Shown here one piece after another: positions 27,037 through 35,900 of a stretch of DNA of 64,000 nt. Origin of the DNA: UBA1563 sp041667115 (lineage in GTDB: Bacteria; Bacteroidota; Ignavibacteria; Ignavibacteriales; Ignavibacteriaceae). Below the pieces are notes generated by a model. The model was not told the origin of the DNA. It saw only the letters and a program-made list of their open reading frames with translations, and ran no database searches. The stretch is taken from the NCBI GenBank assembly GCA_041667115.1, contig JBAYFO010000007.1, positions 22,522 to 86,521 on the forward strand, read 5' to 3'. How positions within the stretch are numbered: the stretch's first letter is position 1; every line of letters begins with the position of its first letter. Both the position numbers and the translations under genes were made by a program.

Positions 27037-27402
27037 ATGATGTTTGAACTAGCAATTTATCTAATTATCGGTCTTGCTGCCGGTATTATGAGCGGCTTTT
27101 TGGGAATCGGTGGAGGAATCATTATTATTCCCGCGTTAACAATGATTCTCGGTTACTCTCAACAGCAAGCGCAGGGCACTTCACTAGCATTACTTCTACC
27201 TCCTATCGGTATTTTGGCTGTTATCAATTATTACAAAGCCGGTAGTATGAATCTAAAAGCAGCAATAATTATGGCGGTTACTTTTATTATAGGAAGTTAT
27301 TTTTCTTCCAAAGTTGCCGTTCAAGTACCGGAGCAACTGCTAAAAAAGGTTTTTGCCGCCTTTCTCCTTATTTACTCGATGAAATTGTTCTTCGGAAAAT
27401 GA
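27037..27402 (+). CDS. Half-size TauE/SafE-family membrane permease
   Basis: At 121 residues this has a single copy of the TauE/SafE repeat with four hydrophobic segments, beginning ELAIYLIIGLAAGIMSGFLGIGGGIIIIPAL. Normal members are about 240-260 residues with two such repeats, so this one probably works as a dimer. The family moves organosulfur or other organic anions. It diverges from the TonB receptor gene; ATG codons occur at 27037 and 27040 and either could be used. Confidence 0.82.
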   Translation: MMFELAIYLIIGLAAGIMSGFLGIGGGIIIIPALTMILGYSQQQAQGTSLALLLPPIGILAVINYYKAGSMNLKAAIIMAVTFIIGSYFSSKVAVQVPEQLLKKVFAAFLLIYSMKLFFGK

Positions 27403-27451
27403 ACTTTAACGGGAGTTGTCCGTCAATTTAGTAAAAGATAAAACATTTTAA

Positions 27452-29296
27452 ATGAAATTTAGTCCCGTCATCCTTTTTTTTGTTTTTGCAGGATTCCTCT
27501 TTGCGCAACAAGGTGATCTGCAGAACCGGTTTATGCTTGGGCAAAGCTACGAGCAGATCGGTGAATACGTTAAAGCAAAAACGATTTACGAAGAATTGTA
27601 CAAAGCTCAACCGGGGAATTTCGTTTTTTTCCAGGCGTTAAATAAATGCTATCTTCAATTAAAAGAATACAATAATTCAAGCGTATTAATCCAGCAGAAA
27701 TTGTCAATTGAAAAAGATAACGTATCGCTTGTCGGAATGCTTGGATCAACCTACTATTTAAATGGAGAAGAAAAAAAAGCTTTTCAATTGTGGGATGATT
27801 TTTTAGAGAGCCGAAAGAATAATGCAATGTTTTTCCGCGTACTTGCGAACACCGCTATTGAGCTACGCGCGTTTGATAAAGCTATCGAGTTGCTTCAGCA
27901 AGCAAAATCAATTTCTAACAACGATTTTTATTTAGGCTACGATCTAGCCAATCTTTACGCGCTCAAAATGGATTATACCAAGTGCGCTGAAGAATTTATA
28001 ACCATTCTGAAAGCTGACGAAAAACAGTTTCCAAGTGTTGAATCCCGGATACTTACTTATGCGCTCCGGAGTGAAGCGTTAAACACATTTATCAACGTTT
28101 TCCAGGACGAACAACCGGAAAAATCTCCCGCAATCGGAAATATTTTAGCAATACTTTATACGGCAAACCGGCAATATGAAAACGCATTTTCGCTCTACAA
28201 AACGCTTGATAACAAAGAACAATATAAGGGAAGCGATCTTTTAAATTTTGCTATGAAATTGTCCTCCGCAAAAGAATATACTTCTGCTTCGGAAGTTTTT
28301 TCCTATCTGTTAAAAAAATATCCCGACGCTCCTTTTCAACTTCAAATTAAATTAAGCCTCGCAAAAAATTCGGAAGCAAAACTGGAAATTGAAACAGCCG
28401 ATTCTTCCCAACTATGGAAATCTTTTCCACCTAAAAAATATTTTCCGGAAAAATTATACGATGAACCTCTTTCTATTTATAAAGAAGTTGCGGAAAAGAA
28501 TCCTTTTTCCGAATTGGGTGTTGAAGCGATGTTTCACCTTGGATTTTTGTATAGCGACAAAATCGGTGATACAAAAGAAAGCGAAAAATATTTTAACAAG
28601 ATTATTTCAAATTTTCTTTTTTCAAACTTTTACCCGGAAGCTTGTTTTGAGATGGCGGCAATGCAGCTTCAACAAGGGAATATTGAGAAGGCTTCGTCGT
28701 TTTATGAAAAAATTCTCGGAAATCCGCGAACCAAGGAAGAACAAAAAAACAAAGCTAAATTCTGGAAAGCAAAAATGGCGTTTTTTCAAGGAAACTTCAT
28801 CGAATCGAATAAATTGCTTCGCCAGTTAGTTTCCGCCTCAAATGACAATATTTCGAATGATGCGATGGAACTTTCATTTCTGCTCACTTCGGCTTTTAAT
28901 GATTCATTAACTTTAGTTAAATTTGCAGAAGGAGATTTTGCTTTATTGGGAAATCAGTTCAATAAAGCGGAAAAGACTTTTTCCTCTTTGTTTAAAACTG
29001 AACAAACGCCTTTTCTCATCAAACAATTAGCTGAACTTCGTTGGATTGAATCTTCAATCAGTTTAGATAATTACCAGGAAGCGCTGGATCAAATTGATGT
29101 TTTGCTAAAAAGAGATGAAAAGAATATTTTTGCCGACAAAGCTAACTTGCTGGCGGCTAAAATTTACCAGTACGGATTAAAGAATCCGGCTAAAGCAATA
29201 GAAGAATATCAAAATCTTCTCCTAAAATTCCCCGATTCATTGTATCTTGATGAAGCGAGGGAAGCGATTAATAAATTACGAAATAAAATAAGTTAG
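27452..29296 (+). CDS. Secreted tetratricopeptide repeat protein
   Basis: The 614-residue protein has a short signal peptide (ending GFLFAQ, about residue 19) and then TPR-type helical pairs throughout, for example MLGQSYEQIGEYVKAKTIYEELYKAQPG and ALNKCYLQLKEYNNSSVLIQQKLS, with more near the C-terminus (KAIEEYQNLLLKFPDSLYLDEA). Such solenoids scaffold protein complexes in the periplasm, and the C-terminal repeats resemble the YbgF/BamD type. It lies 9 bp before clpX and may be co-transcribed, though no direct link is known. Confidence 0.85.
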   Translation: MKFSPVILFFVFAGFLFAQQGDLQNRFMLGQSYEQIGEYVKAKTIYEELYKAQPGNFVFFQALNKCYLQLKEYNNSSVLIQQKLSIEKDNVSLVGMLGSTYYLNGEEKKAFQLWDDFLESRKNNAMFFRVLANTAIELRAFDKAIELLQQAKSISNNDFYLGYDLANLYALKMDYTKCAEEFITILKADEKQFPSVESRILTYALRSEALNTFINVFQDEQPEKSPAIGNILAILYTANRQYENAFSLYKTLDNKEQYKGSDLLNFAMKLSSAKEYTSASEVFSYLLKKYPDAPFQLQIKLSLAKNSEAKLEIETADSSQLWKSFPPKKYFPEKLYDEPLSIYKEVAEKNPFSELGVEAMFHLGFLYSDKIGDTKESEKYFNKIISNFLFSNFYPEACFEMAAMQLQQGNIEKASSFYEKILGNPRTKEEQKNKAKFWKAKMAFFQGNFIESNKLLRQLVSASNDNISNDAMELSFLLTSAFNDSLTLVKFAEGDFALLGNQFNKAEKTFSSLFKTEQTPFLIKQLAELRWIESSISLDNYQEALDQIDVLLKRDEKNIFADKANLLAAKIYQYGLKNPAKAIEEYQNLLLKFPDSLYLDEAREAINKLRNKIS

Positions 29297-29305
29297 AGAG
29301 ATATA

Positions 29306-30562
29306 ATGGCAAAGAAATTAAATAACCGGATTGTTAAGTGTTCATTTTGCGGTAGAGACGGCTCGGAAGTCGGCAGCTTGATTGCCGGTCCAGATGTCTA
29401 CATCTGCGACCGATGTATAACCAGCAGCGTGGATATTCTAAAAAATAATCTGGCGGCATACAATACGGTAAAGCCGGGGAAAGCAAGTTTGTTAACTCCG
29501 GATATCATCAAAAAAACACTGGACGAACATGTGATCGGTCAAGAGCGGGCAAAGAAAACCCTTTCGGTTGCTGTTTACAATCACTATAAAAGAGTGAACT
29601 CAAAAAGCACATTTTTTGAACTTGACGATGTTGAAATTGAAAAGAGTAATATTCTGTTACTCGGTCCTACGGGGGTTGGAAAAACTTTATTAGCGCAAAC
29701 ATTGTCAAAAATTCTCGATGTTCCTTTTGCTATTGCCGATGCTACTACCATTACCGAAGCCGGTTACGTTGGTGATGATGTAGAAACTGTTTTAGTTTCT
29801 TTGTTGCAAGCTTCCGATTTTAATATTGAAAAAGCTCAGAAAGGAATTGTTTACATCGACGAGATAGACAAGATTGCCCGCAAAAGTGAAGGCGCAAGTA
29901 TTACACGCGATGTTTCAGGCGAAGGAGTTCAACAAGCATTGTTGAAAATTTTAGAAGGAACTATTGCAGGTGTTCCACCGAAGGGGGGCAGAAAACATCC
30001 CGAACAAAATTTGTTAAACGTGAACACGAAAAATATTTTATTTATCGTTGGCGGAGCGTTTGAAGGAATTGAAAAAGTCATAGCCTCGCGTATCAACAAA
30101 AGCAAAATGGGATTCGGATCTGATATCAGCGGTAAGCAAGAACTCTCCGATGATGAGTTAACGGCACTTGTACAGCCGGAAGACCTGTTGCGTTTCGGAC
30201 TTATTCCGGAGTTAATCGGACGCTTACCTGTTATCGCTCCGCTGCATTCGTTAAGTGATGAAGCCTTGAAAAATATTTTAACAACTCCAAAGAACGCGAT
30301 TCTAAAACAGTACAAAAAACTTTTAGCAATGGAAGGAATTGATTTGGAATTTGATCCGTTTGCGTTAGATGCCATTGTTAAAAAAGCGAAGGAACGAAAA
30401 ACCGGTGCGCGTGCACTCCGTTCAATCTTAGAAGATTTTATGATCGATATTATGTTTGATGCCCCTTCCAAAACGGGAGTTGAAAAATGTATTATTACCC
30501 GCGATGTGGTGATGGAAAAAGCCGAACCGATCTACATTGAGTCGGGTAGAAAATCAGCGTAA
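29306..30562 (+). CDS. clpX: ATP-dependent Clp protease ATP-binding subunit ClpX
   Basis: ClpX unfolds tagged substrates and feeds them to ClpP. The 418-residue protein has the N-terminal zinc-binding domain (Cys12, Cys15, Cys34, Cys37), Walker A GPTGVGKT at 120-127, Walker B IVYIDEIDKI, the pore loop GYVGDDVE, and sensor 2 TGARALRSI. No clpP is in the window, which is unusual since clpX commonly follows clpP. A strong terminator follows. Confidence 0.97.
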   Translation: MAKKLNNRIVKCSFCGRDGSEVGSLIAGPDVYICDRCITSSVDILKNNLAAYNTVKPGKASLLTPDIIKKTLDEHVIGQERAKKTLSVAVYNHYKRVNSKSTFFELDDVEIEKSNILLLGPTGVGKTLLAQTLSKILDVPFAIADATTITEAGYVGDDVETVLVSLLQASDFNIEKAQKGIVYIDEIDKIARKSEGASITRDVSGEGVQQALLKILEGTIAGVPPKGGRKHPEQNLLNVNTKNILFIVGGAFEGIEKVIASRINKSKMGFGSDISGKQELSDDELTALVQPEDLLRFGLIPELIGRLPVIAPLHSLSDEALKNILTTPKNAILKQYKKLLAMEGIDLEFDPFALDAIVKKAKERKTGARALRSILEDFMIDIMFDAPSKTGVEKCIITRDVVMEKAEPIYIESGRKSA

Positions 30563-30581
30563 CGCTTTTTGCTCTTTTTGT

Positions 30582-30614
30582 AAACGCAACTCTTTCCTAT
30601 TTTGAGTTGCGTTT
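30582..30614 (+). terminator. Intrinsic terminator after clpX
   Basis: AAACGCAACTC (30582-30592) and GAGTTGCGTTT (30604-30614) form a perfect 11-bp stem with an 11-base loop, followed by a T-rich tail. It sits 20 bp after the clpX stop. Confidence 0.85.
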
Positions 30615-30654
30615 TTCTTTTAAACCGATTCGTTGATAAAATAATTTTACAAAA

Positions 30655-31911
30655 ATGCCATTAAAAAAAATTCTCTTTTTCCTTTTCTTTTCATGCTCTG
30701 TCTTTGCGCAGAATAAGATACTCATTCAAATGGATCTTTCGCAAACCGATCATTTAAAAGCTTACGGCATCACTTTCCACGCTTTAGAACAAGGGCTAAA
30801 AGCCGACTGGCTGCTCAATTACCGGGGAGGTTCTTTCCTTTTAGATTATGCACGATCCATTGAAAATGAATGCCGTATCGAAGGGGTTTCTTTTTCTACA
30901 CTAACTACTTCGGAGGCGACAGCAATTTACGCGTTCGTTCAAAGTGATGACCACAATATGGATGTTGTTCGATTAGAAAAAGCGCCAAAGATTGGTGTTT
31001 ACGTTCCACCGGGATTTCAACCATGGGATGATGCGGTTACCCTTGTACTTGAGTATGCCAAAATTCCTTACGACAAACTCTGGAATGATGAAATGCTCAA
31101 CGGCTCACTTCAAAAATATGATTGGCTCCATCTCCATCACGAAGATTTTACCGGACAATACGGAAAGTTTTACGGAAGTTACAGCAACGCTCAATGGTAC
31201 ATCGACCAGCAATTACGCTATGAAGCGAGTGCGAAAAAATTGGGTTACAAAAAAGTTTCGGAGATGATGAAAGCCATCGCGCTCTCAATTAAAAGTTTTA
31301 TTGCCGATGGTGGATTTTTATTTGCGATGTGTTCAGCTACCGATTCTTATGATATTGCTCTTGCCGCAGAGAAAGTGGATATCTGCGATAAAATGTATGA
31401 CGGCGATGCTCCGGATCAAAATGCTCAAGCAAAGTTAGATTTTAAAAACACCCTCGCGTTTGAAAATTTCAAACTGGAGATGAATCCCTTTATTTACGAA
31501 TATAGTAATATAGATATCCAGCCTACCGAGATTCTAGATTTTCAGAATGATTATTTCACACTGTTCGACTTTTCAGCAAAATACGATCCCGTACCGACGA
31601 TGCTTACACAAGACCATGCAAATGTTATTAAGGGATTTATGGGGCAGACAACTATGTTTAGAAAAGAGTTGATTAAAAAATCGGTTATCATTCTTGGTGA
31701 ACGAGCCGGAACTGATCAAGTGAAATATATTCATGGGAATTTTGGAAGAGGGACTTTTACCTTTTACGGTGGACACGATCCGGAAGATTATCAACATGCG
31801 GTCGGCGATCCTCCAACTGAATTATCGCTGCACAAAAATTCTCCCGGTTACCGGTTAATTCTGAACAACGTTCTCTTCCCCGCGGCGAAAAAGAAGAAGC
31901 AGAAAACGTAA
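30655..31911 (+). CDS. Secreted protein with glutamine-amidotransferase-like fold (often mislabelled asparagine synthetase B)
   Basis: The 418-residue protein has a signal peptide ending SVFAQ (about residue 19). The start KILIQMDLSQTDHLKAYGITFHALEQGLKADWLLNYRGGSF and the elbow-like GGFLFAMCSATDSYD around residues 220-235 suggest a class I amidotransferase-like fold with a possible Cys nucleophile. As I recall, relatives in Bacteroidetes are often labelled asparagine synthetase B, but the protein lacks the N-terminal Cys2 and the SGGxDS loop needed for that reaction, and it is exported. Asp/His-rich segments (HHEDFTGQYGKFYG, YGGHDPEDYQH) may bind metal. The real role is unknown. Confidence 0.72.
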   Translation: MPLKKILFFLFFSCSVFAQNKILIQMDLSQTDHLKAYGITFHALEQGLKADWLLNYRGGSFLLDYARSIENECRIEGVSFSTLTTSEATAIYAFVQSDDHNMDVVRLEKAPKIGVYVPPGFQPWDDAVTLVLEYAKIPYDKLWNDEMLNGSLQKYDWLHLHHEDFTGQYGKFYGSYSNAQWYIDQQLRYEASAKKLGYKKVSEMMKAIALSIKSFIADGGFLFAMCSATDSYDIALAAEKVDICDKMYDGDAPDQNAQAKLDFKNTLAFENFKLEMNPFIYEYSNIDIQPTEILDFQNDYFTLFDFSAKYDPVPTMLTQDHANVIKGFMGQTTMFRKELIKKSVIILGERAGTDQVKYIHGNFGRGTFTFYGGHDPEDYQHAVGDPPTELSLHKNSPGYRLILNNVLFPAAKKKKQKT

Positions 31912-31955
31912 AGGAGTAAGTCCACCACGGAGAATTTGGATCTGCGTGTAGTATC

Positions 31956-32312
31956 TTTTAATAAATGAGTTATAACGTTTACACTTAGAGGGTAAACGAT
32001 TCCCCTTAGACGATATAATTTTACCCTCACTAACCATAATTTCCCCCGTTTTGAGGGAAGTTTTCTTCTCCGGGAACAAAACTTCCCTCTCCAAGACCAA
32101 ACGTTTATCCTCCGGGAGGAAATTTTCCTTCGCTTAGACGAAAACTTTTGCCATTTTCGCGGAAATTTTATCCCTCTGAAGATAACCGTTCCCCCTCCGG
32201 AGGTAAAACTTTCTTCTCATGGATGAAAACTTCCCTCTAATTGATGAAAATTATCCCCGCGAAGGATAAAAAAATATCCCGGACGTGGGATTACTCCTTT
32301 CCGGGATGGGAA
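31956..32312. repeat. Degenerate 21-bp tandem repeat array 2 (17 units)
   Basis: Seventeen 21-bp units fill 31956-32312 in strict register (31956 + 21k). On the plus strand a typical unit has TTTCCTC-like bases at positions 2-8 and GAnGAAA-like bases at 15-21; several units are near-palindromes around TCCTCC..GGAGGA. Position and motif match array 1, where positions 2-8 and 15-21 are TTTCATC and GATGRRA. Unlike array 1, no start-to-stop reading frame crosses this array (the longest covers only 31855-32100), so protein coding is not the shared purpose. The last two units also form the terminator of the gene ending at 32325. Confidence 0.8.
32270..32307 (-). terminator. Terminator of small orphan gene, built into array 2
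   Basis: ATCCCGG (32276-32282) and CCGGGAT (32301-32307) pair; on the minus strand the stem is followed by a run of T. It lies 18 bp beyond the stop of the gene ending at 32325 and coincides with the last two repeat units. Confidence 0.55.
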
Positions 32313-32324
32313 GTATTTGACTGA

Positions 32325-32801
32325 CTATTGAACCGTATTCGCGGGAAGCGTCTTCTTTCTACTTCGCGGGAAAAAGACTTTCATCTCGTCGGCTAAGGTG
32401 TCAAGTCCCGGCACTTTTCCTTTATTAGCCTGAACCGCGGCATAAACTTCTAACGCCGCCACTAACGTGTCGCTCCCTACAGCCATCAGAGTGTCCTCTA
32501 CAGCTGATTGAAGCGGATTTAGTATTGCGGCTACCGGTTCAAGTTTTTGCAGCAACGCATAATCTTTCAGAAATTCCTCACGGTTAAATGTACCGCTGAA
32601 TATTTGCGGATACTGCACCGCCGCTGCCTCAGCTTTATCAACCATTGGCTTTAGTACATTCCCAAGTTTTGGAATGATCTGTTTTTCTTCGGGAGTGAGC
32701 GTGAGGAGAAATGGGAGAAGCTCTTTTGCCGAAGCAAGCGATTGATTGATGGTTGTTACTTGTTCAGCCGTTAATTCGGCTGAGATAAGATTTTGTTCCA
32801 T
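32325..32801 (-). CDS. Small helical orphan protein next to array 2
   Basis: This 158-residue protein is predicted nearly all helical, with no signal peptide, membrane segment or cysteine. It begins MEQNLISAELTAEQVTTINQ and ends in a basic tail (FFPRSRKKTLPANTVQ). Alanine- and leucine-rich helices span 10-140 with an LTLTPEEKQIIPKL turn near residue 34. A strong AAAGGAG lies upstream of the ATG. I recognise no function. It is not obviously homologous to the orphan protein at 11519-12256, but both are small, helical, have good ribosome binding sites, and are followed on their 3' side by a 21-bp array. It may be a member of the same module class. Confidence 0.72.
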   Translation of the reverse strand: MEQNLISAELTAEQVTTINQSLASAKELLPFLLTLTPEEKQIIPKLGNVLKPMVDKAEAAAVQYPQIFSGTFNREEFLKDYALLQKLEPVAAILNPLQSAVEDTLMAVGSDTLVAALEVYAAVQANKGKVPGLDTLADEMKVFFPRSRKKTLPANTVQ

Positions 32802-32882
32802 ACAGAACTCCTTTATGATAGTTGTTTGATTATGTTATTTATTCCGCCTTTTGAGTGTCACTGACCCAAAGATGGGAAAAGT

Positions 32883-32925
32883 TGTAGCGGCTTGTCCCGC
32901 TTGGGCGAAATGGCAAGCTGCTACA
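32883..32925. repeat. REP-like inverted repeat
   Basis: TGTAGCGGCTTG (32883-32894) pairs with CAAGCTGCTACA (32914-32925) through 12 positions with one G-T wobble. It lies between the orphan gene and the T9SS cargo gene stop. No T run follows on either strand. Confidence 0.55.
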
Positions 32926-32990
32926 TTTTAATTCTTTCTTCTTTATTCTGACTTCTTCTTTTTGACCTTTGACTTTTTACTTTCTACTTT

Positions 32991-35900
32991 TTACTTAACC
33001 AGCATCATCTTCTTGGTAGAAGTATAATCATTTACCCGCAACTGGTAAACGTACGTCCCGCTTGCAAGTGAGGAAGCGTCAAATTGAGCAGTGTATTTTC
33101 CTATTTCTTTCTGCTGATTCACGAGGGTACTTACTTTATTACCAAGAATATCAAATACTTCTAGTGTTACAAAACCCGCTTTGGGGATCTGATAAGTTAT
33201 TGTTGTAATTGGATTAAACGGATTTGGATAGGCGTTGCTAAGGGAATATTCTGTCGGGATCTTATCTTCAGAGCCTAAAGTTCCCTTTTTTAGCATTCCC
33301 TTATTCTTACCAAGATTAATTCCTGCAAATTTGGTAAGGTCTTCATTGGGAAAAGCTTTAACCATACGAGCATAAAACTCATCTGTTTTTGCCACATCCT
33401 GTTCAATGTCGGTATAATAGGTTATCAAATCGAACAGCGCAGATAATTCATTACTTGAGTTAGGATAATTAGCAACAAGTTCTTTATTGTAAGAAAGCAT
33501 TTCGAGAGAGTTGTTAGACAGTGCCGCTTCGCGAGCGAGCAGGCGAAGCGCAAAAGGTCTTAACGAATCTTCTTTAGCTCGCTTAATAACTTTTTCAAGT
33601 ATATCATTTAAATCGGTGTTCAATGAATCCACTTCTCCACTTTTGTTTTTTATTCTTTTTTCATTGAGAGTGAATTCATAAAAAGTGATAAGAGCAAGAG
33701 GAGAATATTTATTATCGAATTCACCTTCTATAATTGAGAGTAAGGTTCCCTTTGCTTTCTGAAAATTTCCTTTACGACCGTTGGTTATCGCATCTCCATA
33801 TTTTGAATAATTATCTCCTAGCGCTGAGGATGACATTTTTTTTAATACAGGTGATTTTATCACCTCTTTAGATGCCATGCTGTAGTTCGAACAAGAACCT
33901 TCGTTTGGATCAGAAGGTAAGGGAGTTCTTGCAAAAATCGATGATGTTCCATCCGCGTACACCGCTGGTTGGCTCGAACCCCAATAGTTATTGTCCGCCC
34001 AAATTTTTGAATGATTTTTTGCCTCCATATCAGGTAATTCGCTTCCGAATATACTATTGTATCCTCCATCAGAATCATATCCCATATAAACAGTCGAATA
34101 ATTGTCGGCTCTAAATAAAGGTGTTGCTGAACAAGTAATCGTATTATAGCCTCTCATATTTAAATTTTCTTCCGGTATTACCGCAAAACTTGTCATGCTT
34201 GAATTGACAACAACACCATGGGTATTATCACTCAAATCGCAATTCCCAATCCAGGGTGAAGCGTTATTAAGAACAATTGCGTATCCGTTGCCATGCAACG
34301 TATTATCATGCCAATAGAGATCGCTGTTATAGCCAATATTGTCAGATTTAATACCATAATTTGTATTATTAAGAATTGAGCTCCCTGTTATTGTCGCTAA
34401 TGTTGAATACGTATTAATGCCTATACCGTTGTTTGAGATTGTACAGTTTGATACGTTTATTGTAGAATTGCTTAGACTGCTAATGCCGTAGAGAGAATTA
34501 TTTGTGATAGTATTATTTGAGATAATTACATTTGCATTGGTGGTAGTGTAAATACCGCATTGAGCATCTTTGATTGTTGAAGATTGAATAGTTCCGCTAC
34601 TATTGGCGAAAAAACTAAGACTGTGCCAATAACCCTTGGAACCGTTCCCCATAAAAGTAGCTCCGTTAGCTGTAAGGTTGCCGTAAACTGAAATCTTTTT
34701 ACCCGCGCTAAATGATACTGTTGCACCTGAATTTATTGATAAAGTAACACCTGATTGAACTGTTAAATTTGAGGATACAGTTTGTGCGCCGCTTACACTT
34801 ACCGTTTGACCCGATACGGCAGCGCTTAACGCCGCTAGCATCGTTGGATAAATTGCTTTTACTGTGCTGCCGGTCTTTAATATAGCTCCGTTTACCGTTG
34901 CACCGCTTTGTATAGTGATAGTACCACCTGTTGAAACAATAGAAAAGCCATTTGGATTAATAACAGAATTAGCCGCTAAGGTTAAGGTAAAACCGGTTGG
35001 AACTATGATATTCCCTCCCATTTGTAAGCTGCCGGAGATAGTTTCGCTTGCCGCTAATGTACCGCCATACTTTACAACCGGTAAAACGCTGTATAGTCCG
35101 GCATCGCCTATTGGTATAACATCTGTATGCTCTGCCTCATTCGCAGTATTGGTTACAATAGTTGTTTTAGTATTGGTAACAAGATTAGTTATTTCCCAGT
35201 TTTTGAAATCGTTTAGATTTTGAAAATAAAATCTCAAATTTTCACATTCGCTGTAATATCTGTTTACGACGATAAAATATTTTTTGTTCAAGTCGGTTGG
35301 ATTTGAAAAGAAACCTAAATCAACAATGAATGCACCAGATAGATTAGTTGGATTTTTTTCAAGTTTATTTAAGAAGGTATTATTTATGATTGACGTAGAT
35401 GCTAAATCTTTTTCATAATATTGGCTGGTAGGAGTGAGCGTTTTTATGGTCTTCCCAACCAGACCGCTCATTCTTGGTTTTATGATATCTTTCCAAAACT
35501 GTCCTAATGGCGTAAGCGTTGGTGGTGTACTTTCAAAATTAACCAACCCTTCTCGATATGGACTATTGTTAAGCGTAAGTGTAAAAAATGGATCACAAGT
35601 CAGTTCCTTCATCCCAAACAATAGACCTAAATTAATATGGTAATTCATTTGCGTATTTGAAGGAACATAGCTCCCCAATATATTACAAAATTTCCCGCTT
35701 TGTGTGGAGTGGCTTAAGGGAATTGGAGCCCCATCAATTCGGAGTTGAGTTAAATTTAGATTTGTCACTAATGCGATGTTACGTTCACGGTACGATTCTT
35801 CTCCTAGGGAATAAGGATAGTCATACATATACGTATTCAAAGAAAGATATTTGAGCTTTGATCTTTTAATAAATTCTGTTCCCGGATAGACTGAACCATT

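Noticed and set aside
30655..31911. Asparagine synthetase B
   Set aside because: No N-terminal Cys2, no SGGxDS loop, and a signal peptide is present.
31855..32100. Small gene of 81 residues on the minus strand
   Set aside because: It runs through repeat units of array 2 and overlaps the end of the convergent secreted-protein gene.
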